From Anastrepha obliqua (taxonomy: Eukaryota; Arthropoda; Insecta; Diptera; Tephritidae), in assembly GCF_027943255.1 (NCBI RefSeq), contig NC_072897.1, positions 21,762,044 through 21,826,043 of the forward strand: DNA of 64,000 nucleotides, in the 5' to 3' direction. Of the stretch, positions 1-9,100 are shown in pieces. The stretch's first letter is position 1. Every line of letters starts with the position of its first letter. The position numbers and the translations under genes were made by a program. The notes beneath the pieces were generated by a model, which was not told the origin of the DNA, did not search any database, and saw only the letters and a program-made list of their open reading frames with translations.

Positions 1-1206
1 CGCCTGATGGCACAATTTGGCAAAAAATAGAACAAAGCTCAACACCTGGACGTTCTCCAATTTATAATATTTTTACGGAGGTTGTAGGCCCGACAGCGTA
101 TGCCAAACGAAATATAATGAAGGGCAACGTAAGAACTGCATTTTCTTTGATTATTGTCAATCGTGTAATGGAGCATATAAGAAAATGCACAGAAGAAGAA
201 GCCTCTCGAGTATTGGGAGCTCAATGGAATTTTACTCCTGCAAAAGTAAATGTATTTATTGGTATTCTATGTATATGCACGTGGCTTATATCAGACAAAA
301 AATTTGAACATTTCATATCTATCACTAAATGGGGTCTAGCCAGCAACGAAGCCAGTGTTTACAAAATGATAAATTCGCTCTAATCTCAGAAGTATGGTAC
401 AAATTCATCAACAATAGCCAAAATTGTTAGAAGCCTGTGTAACATGTAATCGATGAACAGCTCTTCGAAAATAAAGTAGATTTACACAATATATGCCGAA
501 CAAACCGAAAAAGTTTGGTATCAAATTTTGGCTAGCATCTGATGTCAGCACTAAATACATCATAAATGGATTTTCATATTTGGAAAAGGAAGAAAAAAGA
601 GGTGCTTCAACTCCGCTTGCGAAATTCGTTGTTCTCAAACTAATGGAACCGTTCACAGGATGCGAAAAAAGCGTCACTACAGATAATTTCTTTACAAGCG
701 CTACACTCGCTACGAAACTATTAGAAAATAGAACCACTCTTTTGGAAACGATTCGCGGAAGCATAAGAGCACTGCCCAAATTAGCCAAGTGAAAGATGGT
801 GCGCCACGCTTCTCAACAAAACTATATAAATCGAATCATTATTCACTTAACACTTATAAAAGTAAGACAAACAAAAAAGTGCTTTTACTAAGCGCAAAAC
901 ATAAATCTGTAAGCATTGAAACATATGGCAACCGTATACCAGAAACGATAAGATTTTACAATAATACTAAGTACGGTGTAGAGATGACGAATCAGATGGC
1001 CAGAAAATACTCAGTGAAATCAAAATCGCAAAGATGGCCTGCGCAGATTTTCTTCAATATTCTTGACCTGGCAGGAATCCACTCATGAGTTTTATATAGA
1101 TAAACAATCGGCAAAAACACCTCTAGATAACAATTTTTATTTTAATTAGCTGAAGAACTTGCCGAAAGAAGATTTTCAACAGGAGCAAAAACAAAACAAA
1201 GAATAA
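1..1206 (+). pseudogene. Decayed piggyBac-like transposase, 5' end outside the window
   Basis: Three reading-frame pieces (117-383, 493-792, 789-1088) plus the open left edge together read as a piggyBac-type DDD transposase (DDE_Tnp_1_7 family). Visible family landmarks are an IDEQLF-like stretch near 450 that is frameshifted, a TTDNFF segment near 680 matching the second catalytic Asp region (usually ADNFF), and the C-terminal MARKYSVKSKSQRWPAQIFF block near 1000-1060. The third catalytic Asp region, normally GVDxxDQM, reads GVEMTNQM here, so the Asp residues are lost. At least two frameshifts and internal stops separate the pieces. The gene runs off the left edge, so its start cannot be seen. 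It would have cut and pasted DNA at TTAA sites. It is certainly dead as read. Confidence 0.85.
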
Positions 1207-1409
1207 ACTATTTTTAGGTTTTTTAAATTTAATATATAAACTATTTTGAATCATTAATTGAAAACAATTGTTTCCTTCATGTACCAAATTGGCCTAATTG
1301 ATATATTTTTCGCTAGACTTAGTAATATATATAACATTTTAAAGGCGGGTCATTTGACCCACTTTGGTAGGAATAGGAATACATAAAGTATCGGTAGGTT
1401 TAGTGTTAA
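1207..1409 (+). mobile_element. 3' end of the piggyBac-like element, TTAA boundary
   Basis: Downstream of the transposase remnant lies AT-rich sequence, then the perfect palindrome GGGTCATTTGACCC near 1348-1361, then an end whose reverse complement begins TTAACACTAAACCTACC. The TTAA at 1406-1409 is the expected piggyBac target-site duplication, and the retrotransposon gag sequence resumes immediately after it. The boundary is inferred from motif layout; the other end of the element is outside the window. Confidence 0.55.
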
Positions 1410-2327
1410 ATGTCTATTATATGAATTTTGTTGATTTTGTCGTAAATTACTAAAATTTTCTAAGTCATAATTTTGGGTTTGTTGTTGCTGATTATTTCTG
1501 TTAAAAGTGTTAAAAGTTTGCGTTTGAAAATTTCTGAAATTTCTGTTACAATTATTAAAACCACCACTATTATTTCTGTTATTACGGCTACTATAATTAG
1601 GAAAGTTGCTTGAATTTTGAAATCTTTGAAAAACATTCCTATTTAATGAATTATTTGCATTTTGAAAGTTCTTATTTGGAAAGGTATTGTTATTTGGATA
1701 ATCATTATTGTTTTGAAAACTTTTATGCGCAAAACTATTCGCTTGTTTATTATTTACTAGTTTTATATCTTTTAATATATTATTTTCTAAATAAAATGTA
1801 TAAGCTATGTTAATAGATCTAATATTATTTTGTAGCAAAAGAGATTTAATACTAATAGGTAAGTAGTTTACATAAATATCAAAAATTAGTTTTTCATTAT
1901 GTTCAGGTGTATACAAAATGTCAGGTTCTAAGCTATACTTTGTGTTCATTAAACTTAAAATTTTACTTAATTTATAATGTAACTCCTCAATGTTCCTAGC
2001 TTCTTCGTTTAGCGCGTCACTTCTTAAATTAAAAAAACTTCTTTTTACTCCAAATTCCTCCTTAAGCTTAACTATTATACTTTCCCATGTAGGGTTAAAT
2101 AAGGTTTCGACCGCCTTTAACGCCTTACCTTGCAGTCTATTGCTTAATACTGTTTTTATTGTCTGTACATGTTCTGCTGGCGTTAGCTGCAACACAGTTG
2201 CGACGTCCCTCAGGTAGTTGCTGAGCGTATATTCACTGCTCCCGTTAAATGCAGGCAAGCTCCTCGCTTCACGCAAGCTCTCAGCTAACGTCAAAGCCAT
2301 TGTGGGTGTTGTTGTTGTTCTAAGCAC
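1410..2327 (-). pseudogene. Gypsy-type retrotransposon Gag, truncated by piggyBac insertion
   Basis: The minus-strand ORF starts at 2327 and stays open for about 300 residues. The N-terminal two thirds is a helical capsid-like region with the look of insect Gypsy-group Gag proteins (segments such as SLREARSLPAFNG, LQGKALKAVETLF and WESIIVKLKEEFG). The C-terminal third is strongly Asn/Gln/Phe rich, with no CCHC zinc knuckle, as in 17.6/297/Tom-type Gags. The ORF formally stops at 1350, but the last roughly 19 residues are encoded by the end of the piggyBac-like element beyond the TTAA at 1406-1409. The natural Gag end and the pol gene are therefore missing here. The role would be particle assembly and RNA packaging. 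Assignment to Gag is firm; the exact lineage is inference. Confidence 0.75.
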
Positions 2328-2841
2328 ACGCTGCTCTGCTGCTTTCTCTAATGATAGCTGGCTTGCTTTCTCTTTCGTCTTTCACGCCGTTAGCACTGGA
2401 ATGCACACCGTACACTTTCTTCTCTTTTTCCGTTAACTTTTAACTTTTAGTAATTTCTTTTCCTTTTTTTTTTGTTTTTTTACGAAGCAAATCTTTTTTC
2501 TTATTTGCAATTCTTTTTTTCGGATTAGTTATTACACTTAATATTTTTTAGTTTAGTTTTTAGTTTTTAAGTTTACAAAAATTTCGCTTTTTGCCACACT
2601 TTAGCGACTTTTACCAATTCGTCCTTCTTATATATTTTTCGATCACTTTTACAATTTTAACCGTACTTTTTCTACAGATGAATTAAAAAATTTCCTTTAC
2701 TGTTCCGTTTTCTTCTTCTACTTAGCGCTACTTTTTTGGTACACCAAAATCGCTTGTAATTTGCAGTTCACATCGGTTTGTTGAAAAATTTAACCTTTTC
2801 TTTTGCCGATTACACTGGATCACAAATTTCAACTTTTTTTC
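2328..2841. other. Probable retroelement leader, no gene
   Basis: AT-rich, T-run-rich sequence upstream of the minus-strand gag start. It is the right place for a Gypsy-type 5' leader or LTR, but I could not identify a primer-binding site or LTR end. It stops abruptly at the long-TIR element at 2842. Confidence 0.35.
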
Positions 2842-3323
2842 TGCACCAGAGACGCCGTTATGAAATTCCTATGTAAAATCACCGTCTTATTCCGAAAATC
2901 AAGGTTATTTTTTATTCTATGGTAACGTTTTTGAGATATTTACGAATTACCGTTATTTCAAAAAAACAAAAAATTGGGCCCACTTAATCATATATATCTC
3001 GAAAACGAATTGAGCGATTCCAAAACCGTTTAAAGCTTTTAAAAGGTAATACAATTTCCTATAAACTGTGTGTAAAACACTTTTTGCTAGGCCCTGCAGA
3101 TTCAAAGATAACGAACTATCATAACGGATTTTTTAAATTTTTTTAGTAAAAATATAAAAAAATTTGTACTTTGAGAGAAAGGATCTCGAAAACTTTTTAC
3201 TTTTTCGTGTATTTTTTGTTTCCACTTTAAGCTCTGTTTTATTACAAAAAAAATAAACTTTGATTAAACAAAATCGATGAACTAATACAAAAGTTACAAG
3301 CATTCAAGTAAATATATCCATAT
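2842..3323. repeat. Left arm of the long TIR
   Basis: Reverse complement of 5136-5618, nearly identical over its whole length. It is AT-rich with several homopolymer runs. The inner edge is sharp: homology stops just after CAAGTAAATATATCCATAT. Confidence 0.9.
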
Positions 3324-3383
3324 AGTAAAACTTAAGTATCCTACAAATAATAGCATATGTACTGTATGTATTCTGTCTTAACT

Positions 3384-3859
3384 CTATGATCTTATTTTAT
3401 AATTGAAAAAGTTATGTGTCTTGTTTTGACGTTTATTTATATAAGGATCGGTTTCTCTTATGAGAAACCAACAGTAGTCACCCATCATAGCGACATCCCA
3501 GAATCCTTGATACCGACTTTCAATCATTTTCATTTGCTGGTGAAACCTTTCGCCATGCTCGTCACTTTCGTCGCCAAGATTTTGCGGGAAAAAATTTAAA
3601 TGGGAGTGCATAAAATGAATTTTTAAAGACATATTTACTCCTGAAAGAAAATTAAAAAAGGAATTAGATAAATACATAAGTGACACATTAGCATATAATT
3701 TTCTTAGGCTGGGTTAATCTTCCAATTCAGAAAAATTTGTTCTTGTTTGTTCGGAGCAGGGCAATAAATTCAGATTAAGGGCTATATATTCTCATGTAAA
3801 TTTAAAAATTTGCTTTCAAATTTTTTGTTTAGTTTTAAAGTTAACTGAGAAAACGGTCT

Positions 3860-3893
<34 letters not shown>

Positions 3894-5085
3894 ACGGTCT
3901 TATATGTGTTTTTTATTTACCCATTTCCGCATTGTTTTTGATTAAATCGTTCTCTATCAGCTCGAAGGACTTTTGTGTTTGCCTAAAAAAGAAGTAACGA
4001 CCTTTTCAAAAGAGTCCCACGCCGCTGCCTCCACTGGTGACAATAGTTCTTTGAAATGGGTATTGTCCGTTATTTTTCTTATTTGCGGCCTCACAAAAAT
4101 CCCTTCCTTTATTTTTGCTTCTGAAATCTGTGGAAAGATTGTTTTCAAATAATGAAAAGCTTCGCCTTCTTTGTCCAAAGCCTTGACAAAGTTTTTGATA
4201 AGGTCGAGCTTGATGTGGAGCGGAGTATGAGTATTTTATGTTATCCACCCCAACTTGAAACGCGATTTGTTCTGGCCAATCCTTTATGATGTAGTGGTCT
4301 TGACGTGCTCGGCTATCCCATTTGCATAGAAAGCAACAGTATTTTGTGTATCCAGGTTGTATACCACATAGCTTTCCAACGACTTTTAGATCGGCACATA
4401 TTTTCCAATCATGTTCTTCGTATTTAATTAATTCAAGCAATTTTTGCATTGTCTCATATGTTTCCTTCGTATTTACTGCATGCGCGATCGGGATAGATGG
4501 CTTTTGGTTGCCAATATGCAATAATAAGGCCTTTAAACTTAATTAATTGCCGTCTATGAACAATCGCCACTCTTTTGAATCATATGGTTCACCAAACTGT
4601 TTAAATAGACCAGAAATGTTTTTGCAATAACAAACACTGTCCTTCTTCGTATAGAACTGGGAGAATTGTTCGTGACGAGTCATATAATATGTTACCTTAA
4701 CATCGGATGAAACAAATTTAAATTGTTGCATACGAGAGGCGTGTAGTTCGGCCTTTTCTTTTGACAATTCCAAATCCCTTATCCAATCATTGAGTTGTGC
4801 TTGTGACAAAGGGTTTCTTTCGTTTTCCGTTTGCAATTCAGTACAACATGATGCCGCGTAATCAGATACTGCTGTTGACAATGAAACTGGAGCCGAAACT
4901 AAAGTTAAATTTGATTCTGGCAATGTAGCTTCCGTTGAATTTAGTTCTGGTAATGACACTGTAGATACGATCGCATAGGTTACTTTTCTTGACTTTCCAA
5001 CCCCAAATACTTTTGTAGTACAAATATAGCAGTCCGTTGAATGGCAAGTTGGTTCCCTCCTCTTCATTGGTGTAATAAATTTCAT
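3384..5085 (-). pseudogene. Broken gene of an uncharacterised protein family, probable transposase of the long-TIR element
   Basis: Read from 5085 downwards, conserved landmarks appear in order: a Cys/His cluster (REPTCHSTDCYIC), LSQAQLNDWIRDLELSKEKAEL, WRLFIDG, PGYTKYCCFLCKWDSRARQ, LHIKLDLIKNFVKAL, IKEGIFVRPQIRK, and MSLKIHFMHSHLNFFPQN followed by SDEHGERFHQ, RYQGFWD and DYCWFL. I recognise these as a family of predicted proteins of unknown function scattered through insect, cnidarian and fish genomes. An intron is evident: donor GTAAAT at 3920, acceptor TTTCTTTCAG at 3641, with the frame restored across it. Three lesions are visible: an in-frame TAA at 4543-4545, a frameshift with a small deletion near 4237, and a frameshift near 3968. 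A possible acceptor (CTATTTAG) just upstream of the first ATG hints at a further 5' exon. The product's biochemistry is unknown; the transposase role is inferred from the TIRs. Confidence 0.75.
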
Positions 5086-5135
5086 ATGTCGCCTAAATAG
5101 ATAGTTTAAGAATCATATGTACATATGACAGAATC

Positions 5136-5618
5136 ATATGGATATATTTACTTGAATGCTTGTAACTTTTGTATTAGTTCATCGATTTTGTTTAGTCAAA
5201 GTTTATTTTTTTTTGTAATAAAACAGAGCTTAAAGTGGAAACAAAAAATACACGAAAAAGTAAAAAGTTTTCGAGATCCTTTCTCTCAAAGTACAAATTT
5301 TTTTATATTTTTACTAAAAAAATTTAAAAAATCCGTTATGATAGTTCGTTATCTTTGAATCTGCAGGGCCTAGCAAAAAGTGTTTTACACACAGTTTATA
5401 GGAAATTGTATTACCTTTTAAAAGCTTTAAACGGTTTTGGAATCGCTCAATTCGTTTTCGAGATATATATGATTAAGTGGGCCCAATTTTTTGTTTTTTT
5501 GAAATAACGGTAATTCGTAAATATCTCAAAAACGTTACCATAGAATAAAAAATAACCTTGATTTTCGGAATCAGACGGTGATTTTACATAGGAATTTCAT
5601 AACGGCGTCTCTGGTGCA
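5136..5618. repeat. Right arm of the long TIR
   Basis: Inverted partner of 2842-3323. It lies just upstream of the gene's first ATG (5085), so it probably holds the promoter of that minus-strand gene. Promoter function is inference; no sure TATA or initiator was picked. Confidence 0.9.
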
Positions 5619-5645
5619 TTTTGGCTGTAAACCAGTGTTATCACT

Positions 5646-6205
5646 GGATATGTTTTAACTAATCTATGGATAAGTTCGTGCGGTTTTACAACAGATGGCG
5701 TAACTTGATTATTATTCCATCGATCCACATTTCCAAACATTCATTGGAGAGCTACTGTCGTAAGGCACAAACGTCAGTATAAGTTTTTTATTTGAAGCGT
5801 AAACAACAATATTTTTACCACACTTGAAAATGTCGAATTTCGTGCCAAATAATGTGTTTTTGCGGGGAATTCTTCTTCATTATTTTAATATGAAGAAAAA
5901 AGCAGCCGAAAGTCATCGTATCTTGGTGGAAGTTTATGGTGACCATGCTCTAGCTGAGCGAACGTGCCAGAAGTGGTTTGCACGCTTTAAAAGTGGTGAT
6001 TTTGGCCGCGCCGCCAAAGTTCATGGATACCGAATTGGAGGAATTGCTCAATCAAGATCCGGCTCAAACGCAAGAAGAGGTTGCAAAAACTTTGGGAGTT
6101 GATCAATCAACCATTTCCAAACGTTTAAAAGCCATGGGAATGATCCGAAATTCAAATTTCGAAAAAAAACCGCACGAACTTATTCATAGACCTATTAACA
6201 TATCC
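5646..6205 (+). mobile_element. Internally deleted mariner, about 560 bp
   Basis: The left end and the reverse complement of the right end share the inward sequence ATAAGTTCGTGCGGTTTT, a classic mariner terminus. Between them lies only the N-terminal part of a mariner transposase, so the catalytic two thirds has been deleted. The inverted match extends beyond the usual TIR start into GGATATGTT on both sides. Confidence 0.75.
5830..6165 (+). pseudogene. Mariner transposase N-terminal fragment (HTH region only)
   Basis: The frame from 5830 (MSNFVPNNVFLRG) encodes the first helix-turn-helix of a mariner transposase (HTH_48 type, with the KWFARFKSGDF motif). It shifts frame near 6003 and continues as the second HTH (LEELLNQDPAQTQEEVAKTL, then QSTISKRLKAMGMIR). 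Coding sequence then jumps straight into the right TIR near 6164. No catalytic Asp residue is present, so the protein could bind TIRs at most and cannot cut DNA. Similarity is to the mauritiana-like mariners by motif. Confidence 0.8.
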
Positions 6206-6551
6206 CATCCTCGTCGCCAGTTAAATTTATTTTTGAAAATAAAATAAATTTGTTGAAGTTTTATTTTTTAGTTTATTATAATTTAATTTATCTTTATTAA
6301 AATAGCACAAGTTTGATTACACTTCAAAATAAATCTGTTCTTTACTCTTCAAGGTGACTTTGAAGACTACTTTTAACATTAAAAACTATACTTATTCAAT
6401 TTATTTTAACAGTTAGATTTATACTTAAAATGAAGAGAGAAAGAGTTACCCATTTACTATTACAACAATTACAACAATTAAATATATAACTTAAATAGTT
6501 AATTATTACAGTTAGATAATGAAGAGAGCGAGAGCGAAAGGAGAAAGTTAC
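6206..6551. other. AT-rich spacer, no gene seen
   Basis: Contains an imperfect duplication of a GAAGAGAGAAAGAG-like purine block (about 6430 and 6520) separated by AT-rich sequence. No coding potential, TIR or LTR was recognised. Confidence 0.5.
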
Positions 6552-7022
6552 TTATAATATATAACTTGCGCGAGCACAGCGCTCCCTTCTTGCTTCCGTG
6601 TACTTTTGTCCACCACCAGTCGATATTCCGAATATTTGGACCAGTGGCCAAGCATTGCTTGATAAGCACTTTATATGTGTGCGTGTCGGGTGCATGTCGT
6701 TTGCCCGGTAACGTTCAAAACAAAAAGCGATCAATCCACAGTTGTATTTAGAACAGTGCTGTCCAAAATGAAAAATGTGAGTGTATAAGTGAGAACGAGA
6801 GAATGGGAGCAGCCCAGTGGGAGATTTAAACCAAAATAAATAAATATTGGATTGGTGTAGAAAATTTTTGTGGGAGGAATCGAAATGCCTTTTGATATTA
6901 CATCTATAGCTTCCTTTGAACGACTTGTAACATAAAAGGCATTGCAAGTCGCCAAAGGCATTTTCTAGCATAAAAAAGTTCTCACAGGGCATTGTATTGC
7001 ATACATTAAGCGTCGCAGACAA
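6552..7022 (-). CDS. Possible zinc-finger ORF (BED/C2H2-like), doubtful
   Basis: A 156-residue minus-strand ORF. Its N-terminal part contains CLLC followed 15 residues later by HFDSSH, a C-x2-C / H-x4-H spacing compatible with a BED or C2H2 zinc finger of the sort found in hAT-type transposases and related host genes. The rest (about residues 55-156) is unremarkable and may be out-of-frame intron or non-coding sequence. It lies just left of the hAT-like element at 7097 and could be an exon remnant of an unrelated element. I would not treat the full ORF as a real protein. Confidence 0.25.
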   Translation of the reverse strand: MSATLNVCNTMPCENFFMLENAFGDLQCLLCYKSFKGSYRCNIKRHFDSSHKNFLHQSNIYLFWFKSPTGLLPFSRSHLYTHIFHFGQHCSKYNCGLIAFCFERYRANDMHPTRTHIKCLSSNAWPLVQIFGISTGGGQKYTEARRERCARASYIL

Positions 7023-7096
7023 ACGTGGTGTTTATTCGTTGCTGGTTTGCTAACGACTGAACGATGGAGAGTAAGAATACGTGTGATCAATTGATG

Positions 7097-9056
7097 CAGA
7101 GAACGTTAATGTATAGAGAAGTCTCAATGACAGGAACGTATGGAATTTTCAGGGGTACTCGTCTCGCGAAGACAATTTCACCACAGACACATTTTTCAAC
7201 AAAAATTAACAGTAAGGGGCTGAATTATGTAAATTTAGCAGCAGTCGGTAAGAATTTCTTGGTGATTAGAAGCAAAGAATGTTAGGTAGCTTTTTATTAT
7301 GACCTATGTATATATTTGAATTTTTCCAAATCATCCAAAATTATATACATATGTATGATACGTCTGTCTGTCTGGTGTCTGTAAAACTTTGTTGAATCCC
7401 TTCAACTGAATCAAAATCCTCTATAGAAAACGCTTCATTAACAGGCGCACAGGAAGATGGCATATGCAAATGTAAATTTGTGAATTTATATACAGCTCAA
7501 AATAAAACGGTAGACTTCTCAAGAAATCCAGCGCGCACTCATGGCGCAGCGCATATTCATAGGCACAGCATTGTACATATACACATATTTACGTACATAT
7601 ATTGATGCATACATATGCACGAAGCCGCGGGCACTCGACTTGACAAAAATTGAAGATTTATCAAATATTGGCAAATAATTCTATGCGAAATATTCCAATA
7701 TTGACTATTTTCGAATTGTCGAGAAAATTGGCATATGGGCGGCTCGTTTTATGAACGAAAGTACTTCCTCTTAGAACTATGAGCTCGAATTTATCAATGA
7801 ATTTTTTGATGATGAGTTTTTGTTGCACAGTACAATAGTTGAAACTGTTCGGCGCCGCCGCGACTGTTCAGCGCTATGTCAACTAGAATGATGGCCGCTA
7901 CGCCTGCGCCTAAGACTGCATTTTGTTCTTGTAGTCGCGAGGCATAGAATTTTAGCTTTGAACGACATACGCATTTTGACGAATAAAGTGAGTGCCCTGT
8001 GTGTGTGGTTGTATGTACATGCATATGTGTATATTAATAAGCATTGATTTGCTTGAATTCAATTCACATATTTGTGTGCATATACACACATGCACATACG
8101 TCGATGCATATGCAGAAGAAGTTGTTTTAGCATTTGCAGGAATTCGATCATTCGAATATTTACACCCTAATTATTGCATGAAATATGATAAGGCGATGCT
8201 CGTGAGGTAGGTCATGTTGCTTCAGTGCGTACATATGCGTGCAACACTATATTTATTAAAGATGCAATAGAGCTTACTTGTCCCATATATGTATGCAAAT
8301 ACGTTTCTTTGAAGTTTTATTTTATTTATTTTAAATTTCAAAGTTTGGTACTATCTATAAAATGCATACATATATGATTTATTCCCTGTAATATACAAAG
8401 GTAAATTTAAAAAACTTTCGTTTGGCACAGGACCAAAAAATGCATATTCAAATGCACATAAATATGATAAGGCAATGCGTCGTGAGGTAGGTCATTGTTG
8501 CTGCAGTGCGTGTGCACATACATACATTTCTAACACTATAAGAATTGAAGATGCAATTGAACTTTTGCACAAATATAACTAACAAAATATATGTATATAT
8601 ACATATTGATATACATATACATATATTCATCAATATACCAATATGCTCTTTGAATTTTTGTCTAAAATTAATTTCGACTCGAAAAATTAGTAAAAATTTT
8701 CATCAAATTTACTAAAACGCACACAACAAAATGTGTGCATTAAAGTTACTTTGATTTTAAATCTTTATATGTTTGAAAATATAAATTGAATAAATTTTCG
8801 TTTATCAAGGGAACATAAAAATGCACAAGCAAATGCCTTGCAAAATGCCGTCGGCATTTGTCAATTTGATTTCATACAGAAACCAAAAACTGAGCAGAGC
8901 CAATGTACTTGTACATAATTCACTGTAATCAGCTCTGTTAAGAACTTCCCCGCTGTCGAGTTAAGCGAGGTGAAATAGTGTTCGCGGTTTCACTTCATTT
9001 TTGACAATTCACACTATTCGTAACTCGTGAGAATTCTCTATATTTAACGTTCTCTG
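7097..9056 (+). mobile_element. Non-autonomous hAT-like DNA transposon, 1.96 kb, with TIRs and 7-bp TSD (copy 1)
   Basis: The left end reads CAGAGAACGTTAATGTATAG and the right end reads, in reverse complement, CAGAGAACGTTAAATATAGA. The element is flanked by the direct repeat ATTGATG at 7090-7096 and 9057-9063. No transposase-like ORF is present. CAGAGAAC-type ends resemble hobo/hAT termini, but hAT elements usually make 8-bp duplications, so the superfamily is provisional. Related sequence recurs at 12905-13212, 19320-21757 and 27877-37589. Confidence 0.8.
8170..8640 (+). repeat. Internal tandem duplication in hAT-like copy 1
   Basis: A block beginning AAATATGATAAGG near 8180 recurs near 8461 with the same following words (CGTGAGGTAGGTCAT, then AACACTATA, then AAGATGCAAT). 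This gives a diverged tandem duplication with a period of about 285 bp. The equivalent part of the 19-21.8 kb copy has the block once. Confidence 0.6.
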
Positions 9057-9100
9057 ATTGATGTATGGGATGGACAGCACTGATTTAGAAATAAATACAT

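Larger units (their letters stand above)
2842..5618 (-). mobile_element. 2.78-kb DNA transposon with about 482-bp near-identical TIRs, family unassigned
   Basis: The stretch from 2842 reads inwards as TGCACCAGAGACGCCGTT, and the same sequence appears in reverse complement ending at 5618. The inverted match continues for about 480 bp (2842-3323 against 5136-5618) with very few differences; one clear mismatch lies near 2895/5566. A single minus-strand gene fills the space between the arms. This layout (long TIRs plus one spliced transposase-like gene) is that of a cut-and-paste DNA transposon. No convincing target-site duplication is visible: the left flank ends in a T run followed by C and the right flank begins TTTT. 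The gene does not match any transposase superfamily that I can name with confidence. Confidence 0.85.

Noticed and set aside
3868..3892. AT dinucleotide run inside the long-TIR element
   Set aside because: Simple microsatellite within the intron of the candidate transposase gene; not treated as a regulatory or origin-like element.
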